From positions 1 through 64,000 of the forward strand of contig NW_027018150.1 in the NCBI RefSeq assembly GCF_032854445.1: a stretch of 64,000 nt of DNA. The letters run 5' to 3'. The notes below the pieces were generated by a model. It worked only from the letters and a program-made list of their open reading frames with translations, did no database searches and was not told the origin of the DNA. Shown one piece after another: positions 9,901-23,769 of this stretch; the first letter of the stretch is position 1; every line of letters begins with the position of its first letter. A program made the translations under genes and the position numbers. The stretch is from Liolophura sinensis (Eukaryota > Mollusca > Polyplacophora > Chitonida > Chitonidae).

Positions 9901-12900
9901 TATATACAAATGGTGTGGTTTTTCAACATGTAGATAAAGACATTGAGTTTGTCTTCGACTTAGAAGTAAGACAATTGCTGGATGAGTTAAATGGACTTGG
10001 CCCAAAGATTTGACGTCTTCTGGGCTACCGAAGGGCACATAACTTATAATCAAAAGTTGAATATAGTAATGACCAGTCGCGATATTACATAGTAAATGTA
10101 GCCGAATTTAATTAGCAAAAAACCCAGGCAAAAATCCAAAAGTGGAAAAACTGATCCAATGCTGCTGGTAAGAGGCTAATCCGACGTATTTTGTGACGAG
10201 AAATCGAATGGTGCAAACCGCGTTGCTCTCCGCCCAATACTTTTGGCTGTAGCGACAATTGAATGAGCATTTATGTGAAAATCACGTGCCCAGCAACGGC
10301 TCTTACTCCATGGAAACCAAGGAAATTTGCAATTTTTCAACAGCTGGAGATGCCTGGCCCAATTGCGCATCTTTTGGCACCTTATTGATGTGGGTCAGTG
10401 TTTAATTGTTCTTTTTACAGCAGACTGTATCAAGTACCTTGTGTTTTTTATATACAAATGGTGTGGTTTTTCAACATGTAGATAAAGACATTGAGTTTGT
10501 CTTCGACTTAGAAGTAAGACAATTGCTGGATGAGTTAAATGGGCTTGGCCCAAAGATTTGACGTCTTCTGGGCTACCGAAGGGCACATAACTTATAATCA
10601 AAAGTTGACAATTGTAATGACCAGTCGCGATATTACATAGTAAATGTAGCCGATTTCAATTAGCAAAAAGCCCAGGTAAAAATCCAAAAGTGGTAAAACT
10701 GTTCCAATGCTGCTGGTAAGAGGCTAATCCGACGTATTTTGTGACGAGAAATCGAATGGTGCAAACCGCGTTGCTCTCCGACCAACACTTATGGCTGTAG
10801 CTACAATTGAATGCGCATTTATGTGAAAATCACGTGCCTAACAACGGCTCTTACTCCATGGAAACCAAGGAAATTTGCAATTTTTCAACAGCTGGAGATG
10901 CCTGGCCTAGTTGCGCATCTTTTGGCACCTTATTGATGTGGGTCAGTGTTTAATTGTAATTTTTACAGCAGACTGTATCAAGTACCTTGTGTTTTTTATA
11001 TACAAATGGTGTGGTTTTTCAACATGTAGATAAAGACATTGAGTTTGTCTTCGACTTAGAAGTAAGACAATTGCTGGATGAGTTAAATGGGCTTGGCCCA
11101 AAGATTTGACGTCTTCTGGGCTACCGAAGGGCACATAACTTATAATCAAAAGTTGAATATAGTAATGACCAGTCGCGATATTACATAGTAAATGTAGCCG
11201 AATTTAATTAGCAAAAATCCCAAGCAAAAATCCAAAAGTGGAAAAACTGTTCCAATGCTGCTGGTAAGAGGCTAATCCGACGTATTTTGTGACGAGAAAT
11301 CGAATGGTGCAAACCGCGTTGCTCTCCGACCAATACTTTTGGCTGTAGCGACTATTGAATGAGCATTTATGTGAAAATCACGTGCCCAGCAACGGCTCTT
11401 ACTCCATGGAAACCAAGGAAATTTGCAATTTTTCAACAGCTGGAGATGCCTGGCCCAATAGCGCATCTTTTGGCACCTTATTGATGTGGGTCAGTGTTTA
11501 ATTGTACTTTTTACAGCAGACTGTATCAAGTACCTTGTGTTTTTTATATACAAATGGTGTGGTTTTTCAACATGTAGATAAAGACATTGAGTTTGTCTTC
11601 GACTTAGAAGTAAGACAATTGCTGGATGAGTTAAATGGGCTTGGCCCAAAGATTTGACGTCTTCTGGGCTACCGAAGGGCACATAACTTATAATCAAAAG
11701 TTGAATATAGTAATGACCAGTCGCGATATTACATAGTAAATGTAGCCGAATTGAATTAGCAAAAAGCCCAGGCAAAAATCCAAAAGTGGAAAAACTGTTC
11801 CAATGCTGCTGGTAAGAGGCTAATCCGACGTATTTTGTGACGAGAAATCGAATGGTGCAAACCGCGTTGCTCTCCGCCCAATACTTTTGGCTGTAGCGAC
11901 AATTGAATGAGCATTTATGTGAAAATCACGTGCCCAGCAACGGCTCTTACTCCATGGAAACCAGGGAAATTTGCAATTTTTCAACAGCTGGAGATGCCTG
12001 GCCCAATTGCGCATCTTTTGGCACCTTATTGATGTGGGTCAGTGTTTAATTGTACTTTTTACAGCAGACTGTATCAAGTACCTTGTGTTTTTTATATACA
12101 AATGGTGTGGTTTTTCAACATGTAGATAAAGACATTGAGTTTGTCTTCGACTTAGAAGTAAGACAATTGCTGGATGAGTTAAATGGGCTTGGCCCAAAGA
12201 TTTGACGTCTTCTGGGCTACCGAAGGGCACATAACTTATAATCAAAAGTTGAATATAGTAATGACCAGTCGCGATATTACATAGTAAATGTAGCCGAATT
12301 GAATTAGCAAAAAGCCCAGGCAAAAATCCAAAAGTGGAAAAACTGTTCCAATGCTGCTGGTAAGAGGCTAATCCGACGTATTTTGTGACGAGAAATCGAA
12401 TGGTGCAAACCGCGTTGCTCTCCGCCCAATACTTTTGGCTGTAGCGACAATTGAATGAGCATTTATGTGAAAATCACGTGCCTAACAACGGCTCTTACTC
12501 CATGGAAACCAGGGAAATTTGCAATTTTTCAACAGCTGGAGATGCCTGGCCCAATTGCGCATCTTTTGGCACCTTATTGATGTGGGTCAGTGTTTAATTG
12601 TACTTTTTACAGCAGACTGTATCAAGTACCTTGTGTTTTTTATATACAAATGGTGTGGTTTTTCAACATGTAGATAAAGACATTGAGTTTGTCTTCGACT
12701 TAGAAGTAAGACAATTGCTGGATGAGTTAAATGGACTTGGCCCAAAGATTTGACGTCTTCTGGGCTACCGAAGGGCACATAACTTATAATCAAAAGTTGA
12801 ATATAGTAATGACCAGTCGCGATATTACATAGTAAATGTAGCCGAATTTAATTAGCAAAAAACCCAGGCAAAAATCCAAAAGTGGAAAAACTGATCCAAT

Positions 12901-12915
12901 GCTGCTGGTAAGAGG

Positions 12916-14206
12916 CTAATCCGACGTATTTTGTGACGAGAAATCGAATGGTGCAAACCGCGTTGCTCTCCGACCAATACTTTTGGCTGTAGCGACAATT
13001 GAATGAGCATTTATGATAAAATTACGTGCCCAGCAACGGCTCTTACTCCATGGAAACCAAGGAAATTTGAAATTTTTAAACAGCTGGAGATGCCTGGCCC
13101 AATTGCGCATCTTTTTTCACCTTATTGATGTGGGTCAGTGTTCAATTGTACTTTTTACAGCAGACTATATCAAGTACCTTGTTGTTTTTATATACAAATG
13201 GTGTGGTTTTTCAACATGTAGATAAAGAAATTGAGTTTGTCTTCGACTTAGAAGTAAGACAATTGCTGGGTGAGTTAAATGGGCTTGGCCCAAAGATTTG
13301 TCGTCCTCTGGGCTACCGAAGGATACATAACTTATAATCAAAAGTTGAATACAGTAATGACCAGTCGCGATATTACATAGTAAATGTAGCCGATTTCAAT
13401 TAGCAAAAAGCCCAGGCAAAAATCCAAAAGTGGAAAAACTGTTCCAATGCTGCTGGTAAGAGGCTAATCCGACGTATTTTGTGACGAGAAATCGAATGGT
13501 GCAAACCGCGTTGCTCTCCGACCAATACTTTTGGCTGTAGCGACAATTAAATGAGCATTTATGATAAAATTACGTGCCCAGCAACGGCTCTTACTCCATG
13601 GAAACCAAGGAAATTTGCAATTTTTCAACAGCTGGAGATGCCTGGCCCAATTGCGCATCTTTTTTCACCTTATTGATGTGGGTCAGTGTTCAATTGTACT
13701 TTTTACAGCAGACTATATCAAGTACCTTGTTGTTTTTATATACAAATGGTGTGGTTTTTCAACATGTAGATAAAGACATTGAGTTTGTCTTCGACTTAGA
13801 AGTAAGACAATTGCTGGGTGAGTTAAATGGGCTTGGCCCAAAGATTTGACGTCCTCTGGGCTACCGAAGGATACATAACTTATAATCAAAAGTTGAATAC
13901 AGTAATGACCAGTCGCGATATTACATAGTAAATGTAGCCGATTTCAATTAGCAAAAAGCCCAGGCAAAAATCCAAAAGTGGAAAAACTGTTCCAATGCTG
14001 CTGGTAAGAGGCTAATCCGACGTATTTTGTGACGAGAAATCGAATGGTGCAAACCGCATTGCTCTCCGACCAATACTTTTGGCTGTAGCGACAATTGAAT
14101 TAGAATATATGTGAAAATCACGTGCCCAGCAACGGCTCTTACTCCATGGAAACCAAGGAAATTTGCAATTTTTCAACAGCTGGAGATGCCTGGCCAAATT
14201 GCGCAT
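12916..14206. repeat. D1-D2-D3 block 1
   Basis: Three consecutive monomers in fixed order. D1 has ATAAAATTACGTG and TTGAAATTTTTAAACAG. D2 has ACAATTAAATGAG plus ATAAAATTACGTG. D3 has CCGCATTGC and TTAGAATATATGTG with ATCACGTG intact. This is the first appearance of compartment II types. D1 here also has TTGTCGTCC where most copies have TTGACGTCC. Confidence 0.85.
13013..13225 (+). other. Plus-strand ORF specific to D1/D2 monomers (70 codons)
   Basis: ATGATAAAATT creates a start codon in D1 and D2 monomers only, giving 70 codons to the TAG in CATGTAGAT. There are 16 copies, all in compartment II. It has no recognised domain and overlaps other open frames on both strands. Call: by-product of the ATTACGTG variant, not a gene. 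Confidence 0.8.
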
Positions 14207-14704
14207 CTTTTGGCACCTTATTGATGTGGGTCAGTGTTTAATTGTACTTTTTACAGCAGACTGTATCAAGTACCTTGTGTTTTTTATATACAAATGGTGT
14301 GGTTTTTCAACATGTAGATAAAGACATTGAGTTTGTCTTCGACTTAGAAGTAAGACAATTGCTGGATGAGTTAAATGGGCTTGGCCCAAAGATTTGACGT
14401 CCTCTGGGCTACCGAAGGATACATAACTTATAATCAAAAGTTGAATACAGTAATGACCAGTCGCGATATTACATAGTAAATGTAGCCGATTTCAATTAGC
14501 AAAAAGCCCAGGCAAAAATCCAAAAGTGGAAAAACTGTTCCAATGCTGCTGGTAAGAGGCTAATCCGACGTATTTTGTGACGAGAAATCGAATGGTGCAA
14601 ACCGCGTTGCTCTCCGACCAATACTTTTGGCTGTAGCGACAATTGAATGAGCATTTATGTGAAAATCACGTGCCTAACAACGGCTCTTACTCCATGGAAA
14701 CCAA

Positions 14705-17444
14705 GGAAATTTGCAATTTTTCAACAGCTGGAGATGCCTGGCCCAATTGCGCATCTTTTGGCACCTTATTGATGTGGGTCAGTGTTTAATTGTACTTTTT
14801 ACAGCAGACTGTATCAAGTACCTTGTGTTTTTTATATACAAATGGTGTGGTTTTTCAACATGTAGATAAAGACATTGAGTTTGTCTTCGACTTAGAAGTA
14901 AGACAATTGCTGGATGAGTTAAATGGGCTTGGCCCAAAGATTTGACGTCTTCTGGGCTACCGAAGGGCACATAACTTATAATCAAAAGTTGAATATAGTA
15001 ATGACCAGTCGCGATATTACATAGTAAATGTAGCCGAATTGAATTAGCAAAAAGCCCAGGCAAAAATCCAAAAGTGGAAAAACTGTTCCAATGCTGCTGG
15101 TAAGAGGCTAATCCGACGTATTTTGTGACGAGAAATCGAATGGTGCAAACCGCGTTGCTCTCCGCCCAATACTTTTGGCTGTAGCGACAATTGAATGAGC
15201 ATTTATGTGAAAATCACGTGCCTAACAACGGCTCTTACTCCATGGAAACCAGGGAAATTTGCAATTTTTCAACAGCTGGAGATGCCTGGCCCAATTGCGC
15301 ATCTTTTGGCACCTTATTGATGTGGGTCAGTGTTTAATTGTACTTTTTACAGCAGACTGTATCAAGTACCTTGTGTTTTTTATATACAAATGGTGTGGTT
15401 TCTCAACATGTAGATAAAGACATTGAGTTTGTCTTCGACTTAGAAGTAAGACAATTGCTGGATGAGTTAAATGGACTTGGCCCAAAGATTTGACGTCTTC
15501 TGGGCTACCGAAGGGCACATAACTTATAATCAAAAGTTGAATATAGTAATGACCAGTCGCGATATTACATAGTAAATGTAGCCGAATTTAATTAGCAAAA
15601 AACCCAGGCAAAAATCCAAAAGTGGAAATACTGATCCAATGCTGCTGGTAAGAGGCTAATCCGACGTATTTTGTGACGAGAAATCGAATGGTGCAAACCG
15701 CGTTGCTCTCCGACCAATACTTTTGGCTGTAGCGACAATTGAATGAGCATTTATGATAAAATTACGTGCCCAGCAACGGCTCTTACTCCATGGAAACCAA
15801 GGAAATTTGAAATTTTTAAACAGCTGGAGATGCCTGGCCCAATTGCGCATCTTTTTTCACCTTATTGATGTGGGTCAGTGTTCAATTGTACTTTTTACAG
15901 CAGACTATATCAAGTACCTTGTTGTTTTTATATACAAATGGTGTGGTTTTTCAACATGTAGATAAAGAAATTGAGTTTGTCTTCGACTTAGAAGTAAGAC
16001 AATTGCTGGGTGAGTTAAATGGGCTTGGCCCAAAGATTTGACGTCCTCTGGGCTACCGAAGGATACATAACTTATAATCAAAAGTTGAATACAGTAATGA
16101 CCAGTCGCGATATTACATAGTAAATGTAGCCGATTTCAATTAGCAAAAAGCCCAGGCAAAAATCCAAAAGTGGAAAAACTGTTCCAATGCTGCTGGTAAG
16201 AGGCTAATCCGACGTATTTTGTGACGAGAAATCGAATGGTGCAAACCGCGTTGCTCTCCGACCAATACTTTTGGCTGTAGCGACAATTAAATGAGCATTT
16301 ATGATAAAATTACGTGCCCAGCAACGGCTCTTACTCCATGGAAACCAAGGAAATTTGCAATTTTTCAACAGCTGGAGATGCCTGGCCCAATTGCGCATCT
16401 TTTTTCACCTTATTGATGTGGGTCAGTGTTCAATTGTACTTTTTACAGCAGACTATATCAAGTACCTTGTTGTTTTTATATACAAATGGTGTGGTTTTTC
16501 AACATGTAGATAAAGACATTGAGTTTGTCTTCGACTTAGAAGTAAGACAATTGCTGGGTGAGTTAAATGGGCTTGGCCCAAAGATTTGACGTCCTCTGGG
16601 CTACCGAAGGATACATAACTTATAATCAAAAGTTGAATACAGTAATGACCAGTCGCGATATTACATAGTAAATGTAGCCGATTTCAATTAGCAAAAAGCC
16701 CAGGCAAAAATCCAAAAGTGGAAAAACTGTTCCAATGCTGCTGGTAAGAGGCTAATCCGACGTATTTTGTGACGAGAAATCGAATGGTGCAAACCGCATT
16801 GCTCTCCGACCAATACTTTTGGCTGTAGCGACAATTGAATTAGAATATATGTGAAAATCACGTGCCCAGCAACGGCTCTTACTCCATGGAAACCAAGGAA
16901 ATTTGCAATTTTTCAACAGCTGGAGATGCCTGGCCAAATTGCGCATCTTTTGGCACCTTATTGATGTGGGTCAGTGTTTAATTGTACTTTTTACAGCAGA
17001 CTGTATCAAGTACCTTGTGTTTTTTATATACAAATGGTGTGGTTTTTCAACATGTAGATAAAGACATTGAGTTTGTCTTCGACTTAGAAGTAAGACAATT
17101 GCTGGATGAGTTAAATGGGCTTGGCCCAAAGATTTGACGTCCTCTGGGCTACCGAAGGATACATAACTTATAATCAAAAGTTGAATACAGTAATGACCAG
17201 TCGCGATATTACATAGTAAATGTAGCCGATTTCAATTAGCAAAAAGCCCAGGCAAAAATCCAAAAGTGGAAAAACTGTTCCAATGCTGCTGGTAAGAGGC
17301 TAATCCGACGTATTTTGTGACGAGAAATCGAATGGTGCAAACCGCGTTGCTCTCCGACCAATACTTTTGGCTGTAGCGACAATTGAATGAGCATTTATGT
17401 GAAAATCACGTGCCTAACAACGGCTCTTACTCCATGGAAACCAA
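14705..17444. repeat. 5-monomer repeat unit, copy 2 (2,740 bp)
   Basis: Second tandem copy. Similarity to copy 1 in the same register continues a little further, to about 17680, where GTCCTC replaces the GTCTTC of the counterpart near 14947. Copy-specific changes are TTTCTCAAC at about 15399 and GGAAATACTG at about 15625. Identity by eye is above 99.5%. Confidence 0.85.
15656..16946. repeat. D1-D2-D3 block 2
   Basis: Same three types in the same order, 5 monomers after block 1, as part of the tandem 5-mer. D1 carries TTGACGTCC at about 16036, unlike block 1. Confidence 0.85.
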
Positions 17445-20400
17445 GGAAATTTGCAATTTTTCAACAGCTGGAGATGCCTGGCCCAATTGCGCATCTTTTG
17501 GCACCTTATTGATGTGGGTCAGTGTTTAATTGTACTTTTTACAGCAGACTGTATCAAGTACCTTGTGTTTTTTATATACAAATGGTGTGGTTTTTCAACA
17601 TGTAGATAAAGACATTGAGTTTGTCTTCGACTTAGAAGTAAGACAATTGCTGGATGAGTTAAATGGGCTTGGCCCAAAGATTTGACGTCCTCTGGGCTAC
17701 CGAAGGGCACATAACTTATAATCAAAAGTTGAATATAGTAATGACCAGTCGCGATATTACATAGTAAATGTAGCCGATTTCAATTAGCAAAAAGCCCAGG
17801 CAAAAATCCAAAAGTGGAAAAACTGTTCCAATGCTGCTGGTAAGAGGCTAATCCGACGTATTTTGTGACGAGAAATCGAATGGTGCAAACCGCGTTGCTC
17901 TCCGACCAATACTTTTGGCTGTAGCGACAATTGAATGAGCATTTATGTGAAAATCACGTGCCTAACAACGGCTCTTACTCCATGGAAACCAAGGAAATTT
18001 GCAATTTTTCAACAGCTGGAGATGCCTGGCCCAATTGCGCATCTTTTGGAACCTTATTGATGTGGGTCAGTGTTCAATTGTACTTTTTACAGCAGACTGT
18101 ATCAAGTACCTTGTGTTTTTTATATACAAATGGTGTGGTTTCTCAACATGTAGATAAAGACATTGAGTTTGTCTTCGACTTAGAAGTAAGACAATTGCTG
18201 GATGAGTTAAATGGGCTTGGCCCAAAGATTTGACGTCTTCTGGGCTACCGAAGGGCACATAACTTATAATCAAAAGTTGAATATAGTAATGACCAGTCGC
18301 GATATTACATAGTAAATGTAGCCGAATTGAATTAGCAAAAAGCCCAGGCAAAAATCCAAAAGTGGAAAAACTGTTCCAATGCTGCTGGTAAGAGGCTAAT
18401 CCGACGTATTTTGTGACGAGAAATCGAATGGTGCAAACCGCGTTGCTGTCCGACCAATACTTTTGGCTGTAGCGACAATTGAATGAGCATTTATGTGAAA
18501 ATCACGTGCCCAGCAACGGGTCTTACTCCATGGAAACCAAGGAAATTTGCAATTTTTCAACAGCTGGAGATGCCTGGCCCAATTGCGCATCTTTTGGCAC
18601 CTTATTGATGTGGGTCAGTGTTTAATTGTACTTTTTACAGCAGACTGTATCAAGTACCTTGTGTTTTTTATATACAAATGGTGTGGTTTTTCAACATGTA
18701 GATAAAGACATTGAGTTTGTCTTCGACTTAGAAGTAAGACAATTGCTGGGTGAGTTAAATGGGCTTGGCCCAAAGATTTGACGTCCTCTGGGCTACCGAA
18801 GGATACATAACTTATAATCAAAAGTTGAATACAGTAATGACCAGTCGCGATATTACATAGTAAATGTAGCCGATTTCAATTAGCAAAAAGCCCAGGGAAA
18901 AATCCAAAAGTGGAAAAACTGTTCCAATGCTGCTGGTAAGAGGCTAATCCGACGTATTTTGTGACGAGAAATCGAATGGTGCAAACCGCGTTGCTCTCCG
19001 ACCAATACTTTTGGCTGTAGCGACAATTGAATGAGCATTTATGATAAAATTACGTGCCCAGCAACGGCTCTTACTCCATGGAAACCAAGGAAATTTGAAA
19101 TTTTTAAACAGCTGGAGATGCCTGGCCCAATTGCGCATCTTTTTTCACCTTATTGATGTGGGTCAGTGTTCAATTGTACTTTTTACAGCAGACTATATCA
19201 AGTACCTTGTTGTTTTTATATACAAATGGTGTGGTTTTTCAACATGTAGATAAAGAAATTGAGTTTGTCTTCGACTTAGAAGTAAGACAATTGCTGGGTG
19301 AGTTAAATGGGCTTGGCCCAAAGATTTGACGTCCTCTGGGCTACCGAAGGATACATAACTTATAATCAAAAGTTGAATACAGTAATGACCAGTCGCGATA
19401 TTACATAGTAAATGTAGCCGAATTGAATTAGCAAAAAGCCCAGGCAAAAATCCAAAAGTGGAAAAACTGTTCCAATGCTGCTGGTAAGAGGCTAATCCGA
19501 CGTATTTTGTGACGAGAAATCGAATGGTGCAAACCGCGTTGCTCTCCGACCAATACTTTTGGCTGTAGCGACAATTGAATGAGCATTTATGTGAAAATCA
19601 CGTGCCCAGCAACGGCTCTTACTCCATGGAAACCAAGGAAATTTGCAATTTTTCAACAGCTGGAGATGCCTGGCCAAATTGCGCATCTTTTGGCACCTTA
19701 TTGATGTGGGTCAGTGTTTAATTGTACTTTTTACAGCAGACTGTATCAAGTACCTTGTGTTTTTTATATACAAGTGGTGTGGTTTTTCAACATGTAGATA
19801 AAGACATTGAGTTTGTCTTCGACTTAGAAGTAAGACAATTGCTGGATGAGTTAAATGGGCTTGGCCCAAAGATTTGACGTCCTCTGGGCTACCGAAGGAT
19901 ACATAACTTATAATCAAAAGTTGAATACAGTAATGACCAGTCGCGATATTACATAGTAAATGTAACCGATTTCAATTAGCAAAAAGCCCAGGCAAAAATC
20001 CAAAAGTGGAAAAACTGTTCCAATGCTGCTGGTAAGAGGCTAATCCGACGTATTTTGTGACGAGAAATCGAATGGTGCAAACCGCGTTGCTCTCCGACCA
20101 ATACTTTTGGCTGTAGCGACAATTGAATGAGCATTTATGTGAAAATCACGTGCCTAACAACGGCTCTTACTCCATGGAAACCAAGGAAATTTGCAATTTT
20201 TCAACAGCTGGAGATGCCTGGCCCAATTGCGCATCTTTTGGCACCTTATTGATGTGGGTCAGTGTTTAATTGTACTTTTTACAGCAGACTGTATCAAGTA
20301 CCTTGTTGTTTTTATATACAAATGGTGTGGTTTTTCAACATGTAGATAAAGACATTGAGTTTGTCTTCGACTTAGAAGTAAGACAATTGCTGGATGAGTT

Positions 20401-20994
20401 AAATGGGCTTGGCCCAAAGATTTGACGTCTTCTGGGCTACCGAAGGGCACATAACTTATAATCAAAAGTTGAATATAGTAATGACCAGTCGCGATATTAC
20501 ATAGTAAATGTAGCCGAATTGAATTAGCAAAAAGCCCAGGCAAAAATCCAAAAGTGGAAAAACTGTTCCAATGCTGCTGGTAAGAGGCTAATCCGACGTA
20601 TTTTGTGACGAGAAATCGAATGGTGCAAACCGCGTTGCTCTCCGACCAATACTTTTGGCTGTAGCGACAATTGAATGAGCATTTATGTGAAAATCACGTG
20701 CCTAACAACGGCTCTTACTCCATGGAAACCAAGGAAATTTGCAATTTTTCAACAGCTGGAGATGCCTGGCCCAATTGCGCATCTTTTGGCACCTTATTGA
20801 TGTGGGTCAGTGTTTAATTGTACTTTTTACAGCAGACTGTATCAAGTACCTTGTGTTTTTTATATACAAATGGTGTGGTTTTTCAACATGTAGATAAAGA
20901 CATTGAGTTTGTCTTCGACTTAGAAGTAAGACAATTGCTGGATGAGTTAAATGGGCTTGGCCCAAAGATTTGACGTCCTCTGGGCTACCGAAGG
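17245..20994. repeat. About 7-monomer cassette, copy at 17.2 kb
   Basis: About 3.75 kb that recurs at +12,604 (23 monomers). It carries the marker pair TTTTGGAACC (about 18045) followed one monomer later by TTGCTGTCCG plus ACGGGTCTT (about 18443 and 18516), then a lone D1 monomer with ATTACGTG at about 19049. The right limit is where GGATACA here meets GGGCACA in the counterpart. Confidence 0.75.
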
Positions 20995-22190
20995 ATACAT
21001 AACTTATAATCAAAAGTTGAATACAGTAATGACCAGTCGCGATATTACATAGTAAATGTAGCCGATTTCAATTAGCAAAAAGCCCAGGCAAAAATCCAAA
21101 AGTGGAAAAACTGTTCCAATGCTGCTGGTAAGAGGCTAATCCGACGTATTTTGTGACGAGAAATCGAATGGTGCAAACCGCATTGCTCTCCGACCAATAC
21201 TTTTGGCTGTAGCGACAATTGAATTAGAATATATGTGAAAATCACGTGCCCAGCAACGGCTCTTACTCCATGGAAACCAAGGAAATTTGCAATTTTTCAA
21301 CAGCTGGAGATGCCTGGCCAAATTGCGCATCTTTTGGCACCTTATTGATGTGGGTCAGTGTTTAATTGTACTTTTTACAGCAGACTGTATCAAGTACCTT
21401 GTGTTTTTTATATACAAATGGTGTGGTTTTTCAACATGTAGATAAAGACATTGAGTTTGTCTTCGACTTAGAAGTAAGACAATTGCTGGATGAGTTAAAT
21501 GGGCTTGGCCCAAAGATTTGACGTCCTCTGGGCTACCGAAGGATACATAACTTATAATCAAAAGTTGAATACAGTAATGACCAGTCGCGATATTACATAG
21601 TAAATGTAGCCGATTTCAATTAGCAAAAAGCCCAGGCAAAAATCCAAAAGTGGAAAAACTGTTCCAATGCTGCTGGTAAGAGGCTAATCCGACGTATTTT
21701 GTGACGAGAAATCGAATGGTGCAAACCGCGTTGCTCTCCGCCCAATACTTTTGGCTGTAGCGACAATTGAATGAGCATTTATGTGAAAATCACGTGCCTA
21801 ACAACGGCTCTTACTCCATGGAAACCAAGGAAATTTGCAATTTTTCAACAGCTGGAGATGCCTGGCCCAATTGCGCATCTTTTGGCACCTTATTGATGTG
21901 GGTCAGTGTTTAATTGTACTTTTTACAGCAGACTGTATCAAGTACCTTGTGTTTTTTATATACAAATGGTGTGGTTTTTCAACATGTAGATAAAGACATT
22001 GAGTTTGTCTTCGACTTAGAAGTAAGACAATTGCTGGATGAGTTAAATGGGCTTGGCCCAAAGATTTGACGTCTTCTGGGCTACCGAAGGGCACATAACT
22101 TATAATCAAAAGTTGAATATAGTAATGACCAGTCGCGATATTACATAGTAAATGTAGCCGAATTTAATTAGCAAAAAGCCCAAGCAAAAA

Positions 22191-22440
22191 TCCAAAAGTG
22201 GTAAAACTGTTCCAATGCTGCTGGTAAGAGGCTAATCCGACGTATTTTGTGACGAGAAATCGAATGGTGCAAACCGCGTTGCTCTCCGACCAACACTTAT
22301 GGCTGTAGCTACAATTGAATGCGCATTTATGTGAAAATCACGTGCCCAGCAACGGCTCTTACTCCATGGAAACCAAGGAAATTTGAAATTTTTAAACAGC
22401 TGGAGATGCCTGGCCCAATTGCGCATCTTTTTTCACCTTA
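22191..22440. repeat. Chimeric monomer with a recombination junction
   Basis: The left part carries GGTAAAACTG, CACTTATGG, TAGCTAC, GAATGCGCAT and ATCACGTG, all I/III states. The right part carries TTGAAATTTTTAAACAG and TTTTTTCACC, which are D1 states. The switch lies between about 22350 and 22385, in sequence common to both parents. No other D1 copy has this left half. Confidence 0.85.
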
Positions 22441-23522
22441 TTGATGTGGGTCAGTGTTCAATTGTACTTTTTACAGCAGACTATATCAAGTACCTTGTTG
22501 TTTTTATATACAAATGGTGTGGTTTTTCAACATGTAGATAAAGAAATTGAGTTTGTCTTCGACTTAGAAGTAAGACAATTGCTGGGTGAGTTAAATGGGC
22601 TTGGCCCAAAGATTTGTCGTCCTCTGGGCTACCGAAGGATACATAACTTATAATCAAAAGTTGAATACAGTAATGACCAGTCGCGATATTACATAGTAAA
22701 TGTAGCCGATTTCAATTAGCAAAAAGCCCAGGCAAAAATCCAAAAGTGGAAAAACTGTTCCAATGCTGCTGGTAAGAGGCTAATCCGACGTATTTTGTGA
22801 CGAGAAATCGAATGGTGCAAACCGCGTTGCTCTCCGACCAATACTTTTGGCTGTAGCGACAATTAAATGAGCATTTATGATAAAATTACGTGCCCAGCAA
22901 CGGCTCTTACTCCATGGAAACCAAGGAAATTTGCAATTTTTCAACAGCTGGAGATGCCTGGCCCAATTGCGCATCTTTTTTCACCTTATTGATGTGGGTC
23001 AGTGTTCAATTGTACTTTTTACAGCAGACTATATCAAGTACCTTGTTGTTTTTATATACAAATGGTGTGGTTTTTCAACATGTAGATAAAGACATTGAGT
23101 TTGTCTTCGACTTAGAAGTAAGACAATTGCTGGGTGAGTTAAATGGGCTTGGCCCAAAGATTTGACGTCCTCTGGGCTACCGAAGGATACATAACTTATA
23201 ATCAAAAGTTGAATACAGTAATGACCAGTCGCGATATTACATAGTAAATGTAGCCGATTTCAATTAGCAAAAAGCCCAGGCAAAAATCTAAAAGTGGAAA
23301 AACTGTTCCAATGCTGCTGGTAAGAGGCTAATCCGACGTATTTTGTGACGAGAAATCGAATGGTGCAAACCGCATTGCTCTCCGACCAATACTTTTGGCT
23401 GTAGCGACAATTGAATTAGAATATATGTGAAAATCACGTGCCCAGCAACGGCTCTTACTCCATGGAAACCAAGGAAATTTGCAATTTTTCAACAGCTGGA
23501 GATGCCTGGCCAAATTGCGCAT
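22232..23522. repeat. D1-D2-D3 block 3, first monomer chimeric
   Basis: Starts 12 monomers after block 2. D2 and D3 match the other blocks. D1 is a hybrid: its left part is of I/III type with CACTTATGG, TAGCTAC and intact ATCACGTG, and its right part is D1 with TTGAAATTTTTAAACAG. TTGTCGTCC at about 22613 is shared with block 1 only. Confidence 0.85.
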
Positions 23523-23769
23523 CTTTTGGCACCTTATTGATGTGGGTCAGTGTTTAATTGTACTTTTTACAGCAGACTGTATCAAGTACCTTGTGTTTTT
23601 TATATACAAATGGTGTGGTTTTTCAACATGTAGATAAAGACATTGAGTTTGTCTTCGACTTAGAAGTAAGACAATTGCTGGATGAGTTAAATGGGCTTGG
23701 CCCAAAGATTTGACGTCTTCTGGGCTACCGAAGGGCACATAACTTATAATCAAAAGTTGAATATAGTAA

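Larger units (their letters stand above)
1..12950. repeat. Compartment I: array segment of I/III-type monomers
   Basis: About 23.6 monomers, all with GTCTTCTGG, GGGCACATA and intact ATCACGTG. Sub-variants alternate: GACTATTG with CGCAATATT occurs near 190, 2936, 5127, 7867 and 8963, while GAATATAG with CGCGATATT fills most other copies. The GACAATTG state is seen near 745 and 10608, and the TTGTAATTTTT state near 1090 and 10954. Those spacings are 18 monomers, hinting at an eroded 18-mer higher-order unit, but the intervening monomers do not all agree. No gene or RNA is seen here. The right boundary lies between CTGATCCAAT (about 12892) and the first ATAAAATTACG (about 13015). Confidence 0.75.
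11965..14704. repeat. 5-monomer repeat unit, copy 1 (2,740 bp)
   Basis: Sequence from about 11965 recurs at +2,740. It includes ATGGACTTGG (12730 and 15470), CTGATCCAAT (12891 and 15631), the D1-D2-D3 block, and the ordinary monomer that follows. CCAGGGAAATTT in the first full monomer is shared (about 12507 and 15247). It spans the compartment I/II boundary, so that boundary is itself tandemly duplicated. A visible difference from copy 2 is ATTTGTCGTCC at about 13296 against ATTTGACGTCC. Confidence 0.85.
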
